DNA of 16,917 nt from Euryarchaeota archaeon UBA54 (GTDB lineage Archaea > Thermoplasmatota > Poseidoniia > Poseidoniales > Thalassarchaeaceae). The stretch's first letter is position 1. Each line of letters begins with the position of its first letter. The DNA is taken from contig DAGM01000053.1 in the NCBI GenBank assembly GCA_002495735.1, positions 1-16,917 on the forward strand. The letters are read 5' to 3'. The notes beneath the pieces were generated by a model. The model was not told the origin of the DNA. It saw only the letters and a program-made list of their open reading frames with translations, and did no database searches. The position numbers were made by a program, and so were the translations under genes. Shown here in pieces: positions 7,352 to 14,802 of this stretch.

Positions 7352-8455
7352 CTATTCAAAGAGCTCTCTCTGATCTCTCTTGACAAGGTAGTTGATGCTC
7401 ACTGGCACTGCAATCAGCACTGCTGCTGCAATCACAGGGAGAGCCCAATTCATCTCAATATCTGCTGGCCTCTCTATGAGCCACGTGAACACGAGGTCGG
7501 ACTTCTGGAAGTCCGAGGACCACTGGAACAGATTGGTGGTATGGTGGCCGACCACGGTCACGGCATGGTGCAGTCCGTTGAACGTAACCTGCGGCGTAGA
7601 CAGGGCGGAATTGGGCTCACCATCGAGTTCTATAGAAGCAGTCATGCCCGGCTCTATCGTCAGGAGCAATCCATCTGCTGTCTCACTCCAGCCGGTTAGG
7701 AGGTTACGCTGATTCGCTTCAATAACCATCAAGTCCATGCCTGAGAAATCAGTGACTCGAACCACTCTCGTGTCAAACTGCAGCCTTACTGTGCCGGGAA
7801 CGGCCCACGATGATTGATTTGGGAGTGTAGCTGTGATGGTACTTCCCTCGACGGTTACGACGACCTCGTTGCCCGACATTCGGTGGTGGTGCCACTCGCC
7901 CCAGGTAGTGAACCAGACATCCTGCTGCTCAAGCCATGACATCACCCCTTCATCCTCCCTCAACTTGAGGTCATCCTTCCTCGCTTCCCAATAGATGCTA
8001 ACTAGGGCATCCTCCTCAACTGATTCAAGCAGTTCTCGGTCTGCCACTCCCTGCTCCAAGCTGCCCCCATTCCTCGTCATAGTAGTGAGGCCCTCGGGCG
8101 CCTCCGTCAGCAGATCGCCTACGATTTCGAAACCGGCTTCGACCAGAGCGGTAGCAGTGACCTCGTCGAGATGCTGCCCGGGAACTCCGAACGATATTGG
8201 ATACGGGTCCCAGCGTGAGGCGTTGGTAAATTCGGCGATGTAGCCCTTACAGGCCTCGATGACCCAAATTTCCTCGGCAGTGACGACTCCTTCGTAGCCG
8301 TGGCATCCGAACTCGTCTCCGTGAGCCAATCTCTCTGGGCCAATTATGTTACTCAGCCAATTGTCGTCCTCCCACTCGGCAGAGACAGGTGGGGCTGTTG
8401 TGGCAGTGGCCAGCAGGGCCACCATGAACAAGCCAGCCATACTCCTGTTTCGCAT
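7352..8455 (-). CDS. Secreted, C-terminally anchored protein with possible degraded NodB-like deacetylase domain
   Basis: 367 residues from ATG 8455; a TTG at 8467 would add four. A signal peptide covers residues 1-26 (hydrophobic run, cleavage after VSA), and a C-terminal membrane helix (about 337-358) precedes the tail KRDQRELFE, so the bulk should face outside. HGDEFGCHGYEG (45-56), SFGVPG (88-93), VEAGFEIVGD (105-114) and VWFTTWGEW (180-188) resemble the later parts of polysaccharide deacetylase (NodB) domains, but the first catalytic strand with its Asp pair is absent. Residues from about 196 to 330 look like a beta-sandwich. Activity is therefore doubtful; a sugar-binding or structural surface role is possible. 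The domain reading is my inference. Confidence 0.7.
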   Translation of the reverse strand: MRNRSMAGLFMVALLATATTAPPVSAEWEDDNWLSNIIGPERLAHGDEFGCHGYEGVVTAEEIWVIEACKGYIAEFTNASRWDPYPISFGVPGQHLDEVTATALVEAGFEIVGDLLTEAPEGLTTMTRNGGSLEQGVADRELLESVEEDALVSIYWEARKDDLKLREDEGVMSWLEQQDVWFTTWGEWHHHRMSGNEVVVTVEGSTITATLPNQSSWAVPGTVRLQFDTRVVRVTDFSGMDLMVIEANQRNLLTGWSETADGLLLTIEPGMTASIELDGEPNSALSTPQVTFNGLHHAVTVVGHHTTNLFQWSSDFQKSDLVFTWLIERPADIEMNWALPVIAAAVLIAVPVSINYLVKRDQRELFE

Positions 8456-8489
8456 ATCAGGGGGCAATAGAAGTCAGCCATCAACTCTT

Positions 8490-8516
8490 GTGTGATCATG
8501 GTAAGTTAGATCACAC
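8490..8516. promoter_or_regulatory. Perfect 8-bp inverted repeat, candidate operator
   Basis: GTGTGATC (8490-8497) and GATCACAC (8509-8516) are exact reverse complements separated by 11 bases. The site lies 35 bases upstream of the secreted-protein ATG (8455) and 77 before thyA (8593), so it could control either or both divergent genes. The arms resemble half-sites of dimeric winged-helix regulators; the regulator is unknown. Confidence 0.4.
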
Positions 8517-8592
8517 CGTCTCTGACTCAGATGTTGGTCGACGGAACAAGCCGCATCCTTGATGGACTTCCGACGTACAGGTCAGTAGGCAT

Positions 8593-9387
8593 ATGCAGCA
8601 GTATCTGGATTTCTTGCGTCGGATTCTCGCGGAGGGCGAGGAGAAGGGAGACCGTACGGGGACGGGGACTATCTCGGTGTTTGGTCACCAGATGCGTTTC
8701 GACCTCTCCGAGGGCTTCCCGGCAGTGACCACTAAGCGAGTACACTGGCCGAGTATTATCCACGAGTTGCTGTGGTTCATCTCTGGGGACACCAACGTCG
8801 GCTACTTGCAGGACAACAAGGTTCGAATCTGGAACGAATGGGCCGACGAGGATGGAGACCTTGGGCCTGTATACGGTAAGCAGTGGCGGAAATGGGAGGC
8901 TGACGACGGCAGAATAATCGACCAAATTGAGAACGCCATCGACCTGATTCGAAATACCCCTGACAGTCGGCGTATCATCGTCTCGGCATGGAACGTTGGC
9001 GAGCTCGATGAGATGGCTCTGATGCCTTGCCATGCCTTCTTCCAATTCTACGTCAATGACGGGAAACTCTCGTGCCAACTCTACCAAAGAAGCGCTGATG
9101 CATTTCTCGGTGTGCCATTCAACATCTCCTCGTACAGCCTGCTAACCTGCATGATGGCTCAGGTGTGCGACCTCGAGCCTGGCGAATTCATTTGGACAGG
9201 AGGGGATTGTCACCTCTATCTCAATCACCTCGATCAGGCCCGCGAGCAGATTGATCGTGTGCCTCTTGAGTTGCCAACATTGAGGCTTGACCCCTCTGTT
9301 AGAATAATTGATGACTTCTCCAACGAGAGTATTGAGATTACGGACTACAACCACCATCCGCACATCTCGGCCCCGATCTCTGTCTGA
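8593..9387 (+). CDS. thyA: Thymidylate synthase (ThyA)
   Basis: 264 residues, the same length as the Escherichia coli enzyme. It methylates dUMP to dTMP using methylene-tetrahydrofolate, producing dihydrofolate. Conserved elements: DRTGTGT (20-26) with the phosphate-binding R21, catalytic C146 in [11 protein letters not shown]126-127, QLYQRSAD (162-169), N177 in [10 protein letters not shown] and [10 protein letters not shown] (203-212). All catalytic residues are present. The similarity to bacterial ThyA is striking along the whole chain, suggesting an ancestral gene transfer from bacteria. folA follows after nine bases, an arrangement that couples dTMP synthesis to recycling of dihydrofolate. 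The N-terminus aligns with the E. coli start, fixing ATG 8593. Confidence 0.98.
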   Translation: MQQYLDFLRRILAEGEEKGDRTGTGTISVFGHQMRFDLSEGFPAVTTKRVHWPSIIHELLWFISGDTNVGYLQDNKVRIWNEWADEDGDLGPVYGKQWRKWEADDGRIIDQIENAIDLIRNTPDSRRIIVSAWNVGELDEMALMPCHAFFQFYVNDGKLSCQLYQRSADAFLGVPFNISSYSLLTCMMAQVCDLEPGEFIWTGGDCHLYLNHLDQAREQIDRVPLELPTLRLDPSVRIIDDFSNESIEITDYNHHPHISAPISV

Positions 9388-9399
9388 GGTGAACCAATG
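9385..9399 (+). promoter_or_regulatory. Stop/ribosome-binding junction TGAGGTGA of thyA-folA
   Basis: The thyA stop TGA opens TGAGGTGA (9385-9392), followed by ACCA and ATG 9397. The ribosome-binding site overlaps the stop codon, so folA translation is probably coupled to thyA. It is the reference for the equivalent sepF-zpr1 junction. Confidence 0.7.
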
Positions 9400-9906
9400 A
9401 AGATGGCAATGATTGTCGCGATGGATGAGGGCGGATTCATCGGTAGGGAAGATCGTCTCCCTTGGAGGCTAGCGAGCGACATGGCCCGATTCAAGCGCCT
9501 TACAGAGGGGGCTGGGTCCAACTCGGTAATCATGGGAAGGAAAACTTGGGACTCGTTACCAGACTCGTTCAGACCGTTGCCCGAACGTGTCAACATCGTA
9601 ATGTCGCGAGACACCGGATGGTTGGCAGAGGGTGCTGAGACCGCACTATATGTGGGACGAGCAATCGAGTTGGCCTTCGCCGAGGGAAGTGAGGAGTGTT
9701 GGGTCATCGGAGGAGCGCAGGTCTACGAGATGTTCCTCGATAGGGTCGGTGAGATTCACGTGACCACCGTTCACACCAATGATAGCGGGGATGTCAAATT
9801 CCCCGGGTGGGATAGGAGCGAATGGTCTGAAGAGGTTATAGAGAGTCTAGACTCCGATGATGAAAACGAATGCCCCTCAACATACTCAGTGTGGACAAGA
9901 TCTTGA
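9397..9906 (+). CDS. folA: Dihydrofolate reductase
   Basis: 169 residues. It reduces dihydrofolate to tetrahydrofolate with NADPH. Visible family elements are the N-terminal MIVAMDEGGFIG (5-16), LPWRLASDMARFKRLT (21-36) with the proton-donating D28, VIMGRKTWDSL (44-54) and VIGGAQVYEMFL (103-114), the NADPH pyrophosphate-binding loop. Length and motifs are normal for the bacterial-type FolA. It is translated from the TGAGGTGA junction after thyA. Together the two genes imply that this organism runs dTMP synthesis on tetrahydrofolate. The stop is seven bases from the stop of the convergent helicase gene. Confidence 0.96.
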   Translation: MKMAMIVAMDEGGFIGREDRLPWRLASDMARFKRLTEGAGSNSVIMGRKTWDSLPDSFRPLPERVNIVMSRDTGWLAEGAETALYVGRAIELAFAEGSEECWVIGGAQVYEMFLDRVGEIHVTTVHTNDSGDVKFPGWDRSEWSEEVIESLDSDDENECPSTYSVWTRS

Positions 9907-9913
9907 ATCTCGA

Positions 9914-11245
9914 CTAGGCTCTGGAGTCCGCTTTCTTCAGTTTGCGGCGGGACCGGCCGTTCCGCTTCCCCTTCCGGCGGCCCTTTGAATGCCCGGAGCC
10001 GTGATTCGAGGACTTGTAATGGGTGCTCTTCCTAGATCTCCTCGCCCTCTTTCTGTTGTTACGAAAGCCTCTGGACTTTTCTCGTCGCTCGGGTTCGCCG
10101 GGTGGGGCGAGCACGAAATCCCTCTCCTCCAACATATCGACATCAGGCTGGGTGAATTTGCACTTTATTCCCACCTCGTCCTGGATCCTACGGTACTTCC
10201 TGTTCTGTGACCCCTGCACGAGTGAGACGACAGTGCCGCTCGAACCGGCCCGAGCGGTCCTCCCACTGCGGTGCTTGTACGCCTTACCATTCTCGGGAGG
10301 ATCGAAATGGATAATGCAGCTGACGTCATTCACGTCAATACCACGGGATGCGACATCAGTAGCTATCAGTACTCGCGCACGACCGGCGCTGAACTTCCGC
10401 ATCGACTTGTCCCTCTGCTTCTGGTTCATCCCACCGTGCAGAGTGGTGAATGACGAACCTATTTCGCTCATCTCATCGCCGAGCCTGTTCACTCCGGCTC
10501 TAGTCCTACAGAATATGATGCTCCGCCCACACTTCTCGGTAATGTATGCGGACAGGTCTGCCTTTCCTCGGAAGTTGACCTTCCAGAACAGGTGCTGCAT
10601 GCTATCCATGCTCAATTCCTCGGGACCGATCCCGATCCTCACAGGATTGTCCTGGTACGAGTCTACTATCTCCGTGACGTCGTCGTCCAGAGTGGCACTG
10701 AATAGTATGGTCTGCCGGTCCGGCCTGCACTTGTCCAGTATCGAGCAGACTGGTTCCATGAAGCCCATGTCAGCCATCCTGTCGGCCTCGTCCAGTACTA
10801 CGACTCCCACATTGTCGAGGCGTAGTGCACCCCTGTCCAACAGGTCGATTAGCCTGCCTGGACAGGCGACCAATATCTCGACACCGCGACCAAGCTTCCT
10901 CAACTGCCCCTTGTACGGAGTCCCTCCGTAGACCGACAAGACACCCATGCCAGCCGAGGTTGCGAGGGGGTGCAGGACGTTACGAATCTGCTCGGCGAGT
11001 TCCCGTGTTGGAGTGAGAATAAGTGAGGTAGGCCTTTTTGGCTTGGCCTCGGCGGTCCTGGAGATCAGTGGTAGGGCGAATGCGAGCGTCTTGCCGGAAC
11101 CGGTCGGGGCCCTGCAGCATATGTCCCTTCCCAGCATCGCGTGTGGTATCGCTTCGCACTGCACCTCGAACGGTTCCACTATGCCCTCATTCCGCAATGC
11201 CTCTATCAAACTAGGATCAATTCCAAAATCTGAAAATTGGACCAT
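9914..11245 (-). CDS. DEAD-box RNA helicase with basic C-terminal tail
   Basis: 443 residues, ATP-dependent RNA unwinding or remodelling. Motifs in order: Q motif (PFEVQ, Q29), Walker A APTGSGKT (46-53), PTRELA (79-84), GG (107-108), PGR (129-131), DEAD (152-155), SAT (183-185), IIFCRT (243-248), ATDVASRGID (295-304) and HRSGRTARAG (325-334). Residues 387-443 form a disordered-looking tail very rich in Arg, Lys, Ser and Gly, as in RhlE/DeaD-type helicases that bind ribosomal RNA without strong specificity. A role in ribosome assembly or cold adaptation is likely by analogy only. A GAGGT ribosome-binding site precedes ATG 11245. Confidence 0.96.
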   Translation of the reverse strand: MVQFSDFGIDPSLIEALRNEGIVEPFEVQCEAIPHAMLGRDICCRAPTGSGKTLAFALPLISRTAEAKPKRPTSLILTPTRELAEQIRNVLHPLATSAGMGVLSVYGGTPYKGQLRKLGRGVEILVACPGRLIDLLDRGALRLDNVGVVVLDEADRMADMGFMEPVCSILDKCRPDRQTILFSATLDDDVTEIVDSYQDNPVRIGIGPEELSMDSMQHLFWKVNFRGKADLSAYITEKCGRSIIFCRTRAGVNRLGDEMSEIGSSFTTLHGGMNQKQRDKSMRKFSAGRARVLIATDVASRGIDVNDVSCIIHFDPPENGKAYKHRSGRTARAGSSGTVVSLVQGSQNRKYRRIQDEVGIKCKFTQPDVDMLEERDFVLAPPGEPERREKSRGFRNNRKRARRSRKSTHYKSSNHGSGHSKGRRKGKRNGRSRRKLKKADSRA

Positions 11246-11277
11246 GATATACCTCTGTCCGGCCGCGACTGCCCGCC

Positions 11278-11285
11278 CTATTTAG
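11278..11285 (-). promoter_or_regulatory. Probable TATA box of the helicase gene
   Basis: On the minus strand this reads CTAAATAG, 33-40 bases before the ATG. Transcription would begin near 11255, giving a very short leader that still includes AGAGGT (11251-11256). Spacing and sequence fit an archaeal promoter. Confidence 0.45.
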
Positions 11286-11339
11286 TATGAGGAGTAGGAA
11301 TTTTGAGCGGTATTCAGGGATTGACTGAAGGGAGACTCA

Positions 11340-11351
11340 TTCGCTAGCGAA
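11340..11351. repeat. 12-bp perfect palindrome in the divergent intergenic region
   Basis: TTCGCTAGCGAA is its own reverse complement. It lies in the 258-base gap between the helicase and DUF255 genes, 95 bases before the helicase ATG and 152 before the DUF255-protein ATG. It may be a regulator site. The rest of the gap holds the two promoters and no credible gene. Confidence 0.35.
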
Positions 11352-11416
11352 AATTACGCATAGATAATAGATGGTTCAAGTAGGCAATCTACGTGCCCAC
11401 ACTAGCTCTCCTTGTT

Positions 11417-11426
11417 GATATTTATT
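11417..11426 (+). promoter_or_regulatory. Possible TATA box of the DUF255-protein gene
   Basis: GATATTTATT is the most AT-rich TATA-like block in the second half of the gap. With the usual archaeal spacing, transcription would begin near 11450 and leave a leader of about 54 nt before ATG 11504. Confidence 0.35.
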
Positions 11427-11503
11427 CGTGGCTCCATTTCGTCGGGCGGTTGTGACGCAGGGATGAGTCATTGGGTTCATGTGCCTAAACGCGATGGCGC
11501 ACC

Positions 11504-13453
11504 ATGGCAGATGAGATTACCAACCGACTCGGCGGATGTACCTCGCCATATCTGCTCCAGCACGCCTCTAATCCAGTCTCTTGGCAACCATGGGATGAGG
11601 AAGCCATTGAACTAGCCAAGAAACTAGACCGACCCCTGCTCGTATCCATCGGGTATGCCGCCTGTCATTGGTGTCACGTGATGGAGCACGAATCATTCAA
11701 TGATGAACTGATGGCTAAACAGATGAATGAATCACTCGTCTGCATCAAGGTCGATCGCGAGGAGAGTCCGGATATCGATGCACTGTATATGGCGGCGTGC
11801 CAGATTTACACGGGCAGTGGAGGCTGGCCGCTGAATGTATTTGTCGACCCGGACACGCTCAAACCGTTCTTCGCCGGCACCTACTTCCCCCCCGTACAAC
11901 GCTACAACAAACCATCATGGGGACAACTGATCGAGAGCGTCGTGCAGGCATGGCAGGAGAAACGTGAGCAAGTCATCAACTCCTCGGAACTGATTACAGA
12001 GCAAATCCAGAAATCATCGATAGGGGGGGAATCATCACAAGATGTTGAGTCTCTGGTCAAGGAATCCATATTGACTGGGCTGGCCCACTCCAAGAGGATC
12101 TACGATCCTGTTAACGGAGGAATAGGGGGCGCTCCGAAGTTTCCGCACCCGATGGAGATGGAAGGCTTGCTACGTGCAGGAGAGAAAGAGATCGTATCTC
12201 ATTCGTTGGACGTTATGGCGACCCGTGGCCTATTCGACCATCTCGCAGGTGGCTGGCATAGGTATTGTGTGGATGCTGAATGGGCAGTCCCCCACTTCGA
12301 GAAGATGCTTTACGACAACGCCCTGATGCTGGCGATTCACGAGAAGGCACGTCGCCTCGGAATAGGAAGTCAGAATGACAGGGTAATAGGACTGACATTA
12401 GAATGGATTAGCAATGAGATGCTAGATCCCTCCGGAGGTGTGTGGTCGACTCTCGATGCTGACTCGGTCGGAGAGGACGGGGAATCTGAGGAAGGAGAAT
12501 TCTACTTGTGGACTCCCGAACAGGCCGGGGATACAGTGGCCTGCGAACGCTTCGGAATCACCGAGCAGGGTAACTTCGAGAACAGTGGCCGAAGCGTACT
12601 ATCTCTACATGAGGTCAGCGGGCTGGATGATGATGAAGACCTACGTATTCACCTTCTCGAAAAGCGGTCCGAGCGAGCCCGGCCCGGCACAGATGACAAG
12701 GTGCTTACCGCGTGGAACGGCATGCTGCTGGTCGCCTGTGCAGATTTACCCGAAGATGATGCCAAGAGCATTGGCCAGCATATATGCAAGGAGTTCCTGT
12801 CTCGTAAGGACATCCTTCGCACACGAAGGGGAGATACTCTGGGGGGGCCAGGTTTCCTAGATGATTATGCATGGACTGCACTCGGTCTGTTGCGCTGGGG
12901 AATACGCTGGGATAACAAGGAATGTTTACATCGAAGCCATGAGATTACCAGCCAGTTGCTCAAAATATTCGCCGATCCTGATGGTGGCTTCTGGATGACC
13001 AGTGCCGACCACACTGAACTTCCAGTCAGACAGAGGTCCGTCTCCGATTCTGCGGTACCGGGTGCTACCGCGGTGGTGGTTGAACTGCTACGAATCCTGT
13101 TGCTGCTATGGCCTGATCACTCACAAGCCGATGAGTGGAGGAGATCGGCCGAGAAAGCGATAATCAGTGTAGGGGGCGACCTAGTCGCCAGAGCTGGTGG
13201 CCACTGGGCTCTAATCTGCGCTGCCCAAGGACTTGTTGAACTCGGCCAAGTCTGGTTCATCCATCACTCGGGGAGTGAACCTGCCGAAGTCGAGAATCTA
13301 AGGCGTACCTCTGCTTGGAATCAGTTGGTCGTCTCCAGTTGTGAGCCCATGAATGACAAGGACCGCGGTGAATCAGAATGGAGGGGTTGGTTATGTGAGG
13401 GCATGACCTGCAGGTTGGCTACAATGGATGCATCTGCACTCACTTGGTCCTGA
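11504..13453 (+). CDS. DUF255/YyaL-type protein: thioredoxin-fold plus alpha/alpha-barrel
   Basis: 649 residues. The N-terminal thioredoxin-like DUF255 domain (about 5-165) shows [17 protein letters not shown] (14-30), the redox-like CHWCH (54-58), [11 protein letters not shown] (82-92) and [11 protein letters not shown] (106-116). The rest is the alpha/alpha-barrel part, related in fold to N-acylglucosamine 2-epimerases, with [10 protein letters not shown] (205-214) and [10 protein letters not shown] (264-273). The order and length are those of the bacterial YyaL / animal SPATA20 family. The biochemical role of the family is not settled; the CxxC pair suggests a thiol-disulfide or sensor function. 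No signal peptide, so cytosolic. No ribosome-binding site is seen at ATG 11504; other nearby ATGs are out of frame. Confidence 0.92.
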   Translation: MADEITNRLGGCTSPYLLQHASNPVSWQPWDEEAIELAKKLDRPLLVSIGYAACHWCHVMEHESFNDELMAKQMNESLVCIKVDREESPDIDALYMAACQIYTGSGGWPLNVFVDPDTLKPFFAGTYFPPVQRYNKPSWGQLIESVVQAWQEKREQVINSSELITEQIQKSSIGGESSQDVESLVKESILTGLAHSKRIYDPVNGGIGGAPKFPHPMEMEGLLRAGEKEIVSHSLDVMATRGLFDHLAGGWHRYCVDAEWAVPHFEKMLYDNALMLAIHEKARRLGIGSQNDRVIGLTLEWISNEMLDPSGGVWSTLDADSVGEDGESEEGEFYLWTPEQAGDTVACERFGITEQGNFENSGRSVLSLHEVSGLDDDEDLRIHLLEKRSERARPGTDDKVLTAWNGMLLVACADLPEDDAKSIGQHICKEFLSRKDILRTRRGDTLGGPGFLDDYAWTALGLLRWGIRWDNKECLHRSHEITSQLLKIFADPDGGFWMTSADHTELPVRQRSVSDSAVPGATAVVVELLRILLLLWPDHSQADEWRRSAEKAIISVGGDLVARAGGHWALICAAQGLVELGQVWFIHHSGSEPAEVENLRRTSAWNQLVVSSCEPMNDKDRGESEWRGWLCEGMTCRLATMDASALTWS

Positions 13454-13545
13454 AATCGAACCAATGAAACCCCATTGCTCGCAGGATAGTAATCCGTTTG
13501 AGTCACCCGTATCATGAAAGACCTCCTGCTGAAAGAGGACAATAT

Positions 13546-13558
13546 AGGAGTAGAGATG
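13546..13558 (+). promoter_or_regulatory. Ribosome-binding site that sets the ABM-protein start
   Basis: AGGAG (13546-13550) sits five bases before ATG 13556. This favours 13556 over the in-frame ATG at 13514, which has no such site and adds 14 residues not expected in the family. Confidence 0.6.
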
Positions 13559-13852
13559 ATGATAGTTACAGTATTTCGTTCCCGACTCAATCCAGATATC
13601 AGTGACGATTACGCAGAGATGGCCGAACGAATGAGCGCACTGGCTCAGACGATGCCTGGATACATTTCTCACAAGTCTTTCACGGCCGAAGACGGCGAAC
13701 GAGTGACGATAGTCGAATTCGAGTCGATGGAGGGCCAACTAGTGTGGCGAAACAATGCTGAGCACTCGGAAGCTAGGATGAAGGGGCGAACAACTTTCTA
13801 CGACGAATACAAAGTTCAGGTTTGTGAAGTGCTGAGAGAGCATAATTCCTAA
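13556..13852 (+). CDS. Antibiotic-biosynthesis-monooxygenase (ABM) family protein
   Basis: 98 residues from ATG 13556, the usual size for a single ABM ferredoxin-like domain. The chain starts with the strand MMIVTVFRSRL, followed by a helix (YAEMAERMSALAQ), MPGYISHKSF, the DGERVTIVEFES strand and WRNNAEHSEAR. ABM proteins include cofactor-free monooxygenases and haem-degrading enzymes acting as dimers, but many small members have no known substrate. The gene stands 102 bases after the DUF255-protein gene and 140 before the PTGES2-like gene. A catalytic function cannot be assigned from sequence. Confidence 0.8.
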   Translation: MMIVTVFRSRLNPDISDDYAEMAERMSALAQTMPGYISHKSFTAEDGERVTIVEFESMEGQLVWRNNAEHSEARMKGRTTFYDEYKVQVCEVLREHNS

Positions 13853-13992
13853 GTGTGTTTCAATGCGGCCCCCTTTCGAATACCCACATTAGAGAAAGTA
13901 CCCATCCGAGCCCTCCGTCCATGTCGACGATGTGGATTGAGATGACAGTGCCCTTTCGATGGATTCACAAGTGCTAGTTATGACGCATTGCC

Positions 13993-14745
13993 ATGACAGA
14001 GGTCCCCGTTGAGAAGAAACCGCCTTCGGGAGTGCAGGAGGATCTGGTTCCCGAAAGGGTGGTTGACGGCCTCCCGACGATGTACTGCTTCGAGACCTGC
14101 CCGTTCTGCTTCAAGGTCAAGGCACTCCTGGGCTCCAGGGGCATCGAGTACTCTAAGGTCGAGGTCGACCCTACCTTCAAGACGCAGCTGAAGTGGTCTG
14201 ACTGGGGCATGGTGCCAGTATTCGTCGACGTCGATGGCACCCAGGTGACTGACTCGAACTACATCCTCCACTACATCGATGCCAATGACTCGGGATCGTT
14301 TCCGCGAATGGGCGAGGATCCCGAGCAGGACCGGTGGATGAACTTCTCCAACAAGATCCTAGGGAAATCCATCGTCGCAGTGATCTACACCTCGTACAAG
14401 ACCTCCCTCCAGGCCCTCGATTACGTGACCAGGGTTGACAACTTCTCGTTTGGTAGCCGCCTGATTAACAAGTGGCTAGGGGGCTTCATTATGCGCATGG
14501 TAGGCAAGAGTAGAGCGAAGATGTTCGAGCTCCCGCCCCGTGAGAACCTCCAGTACCAACTGGACGAGATGTCCAAGGGAATTGAGGGGGACTTCTTCGG
14601 TGAGGAAGAGCCTAACGGGGCTGACTACGCCAACTTCGGAATTCTTCGGTCGATGCAGGGCCTGAATGGATTCGATATAGTCGAGAGCCATCAGGTCGTG
14701 TCCGGCTGGTACAGAAGGATGCAGGAGCACTCCGGCGTGTACTGA
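13993..14745 (+). CDS. Glutaredoxin-GST protein resembling prostaglandin E synthase 2
   Basis: 250 residues. A glutaredoxin-type thioredoxin fold with CPFC (36-39) and the cis-proline motif MVPVFV (73-78) is followed by a GST-like helical domain. SYKTSLQALDYVTR (134-147), the segment around 153-176 and ADYANFGILRSMQGLNGFD (210-228) follow the layout of membrane-associated prostaglandin E synthase 2 (PTGES2). In animals that protein binds haem and glutathione; prostaglandin chemistry is not expected here, and a thiol-dependent redox or glutathione-like function is more likely. No clear membrane segment is present; the hydrophobic stretch near 155-171 is short. No ribosome-binding site precedes ATG 13993. 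Confidence 0.85.
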   Translation: MTEVPVEKKPPSGVQEDLVPERVVDGLPTMYCFETCPFCFKVKALLGSRGIEYSKVEVDPTFKTQLKWSDWGMVPVFVDVDGTQVTDSNYILHYIDANDSGSFPRMGEDPEQDRWMNFSNKILGKSIVAVIYTSYKTSLQALDYVTRVDNFSFGSRLINKWLGGFIMRMVGKSRAKMFELPPRENLQYQLDEMSKGIEGDFFGEEEPNGADYANFGILRSMQGLNGFDIVESHQVVSGWYRRMQEHSGVY

Positions 14746-14773
14746 CATTTCTATTAACAGACGAACTAGAGGG

Positions 14774-14796
14774 TTGAAGGCCCACGCAGCCTTCGA
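14774..14796 (+). repeat. Hairpin just upstream of the HNH gene
   Basis: TTGAAGGC (14774-14781) can pair with GCCTTCGA (14789-14796) through seven Watson-Crick pairs and one G-U pair, leaving a seven-base loop. It ends six bases before ATG 14803 and no U-tract follows, so a role in translation of the HNH gene is as likely as termination of the preceding gene. Confidence 0.35.
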
Positions 14797-14802
14797 CGTA
14801 AC

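Noticed and set aside
8491..8515. Reading the TGTGA/TCACA repeat as a bacterial CRP site
   Set aside because: The half-sites match, but the spacing is 15 bases against the usual 6, and an archaeal host is not expected to use CRP. It is kept only as an unassigned inverted repeat.
8527..9087. 186-residue minus-strand frame opposite thyA
   Set aside because: Antisense to a fully conserved thyA; no recognisable motif of its own.
10023..10931. 302-residue plus-strand frame within the helicase region
   Set aside because: It lies fully antisense to a DEAD-box helicase with all its motifs; its composition (Ser, Pro, Leu, Arg) is that of a shadow frame.
12438..12860. 140-residue frame within the DUF255-protein gene
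   Set aside because: Same-strand shifted frame inside a long recognised gene, with no independent start signal or motif.
13514..13555. Fourteen-residue N-terminal extension of the ABM protein
   Set aside because: The AGGAG site five bases before ATG 13556 and the normal family start at the first strand make the longer form unlikely.
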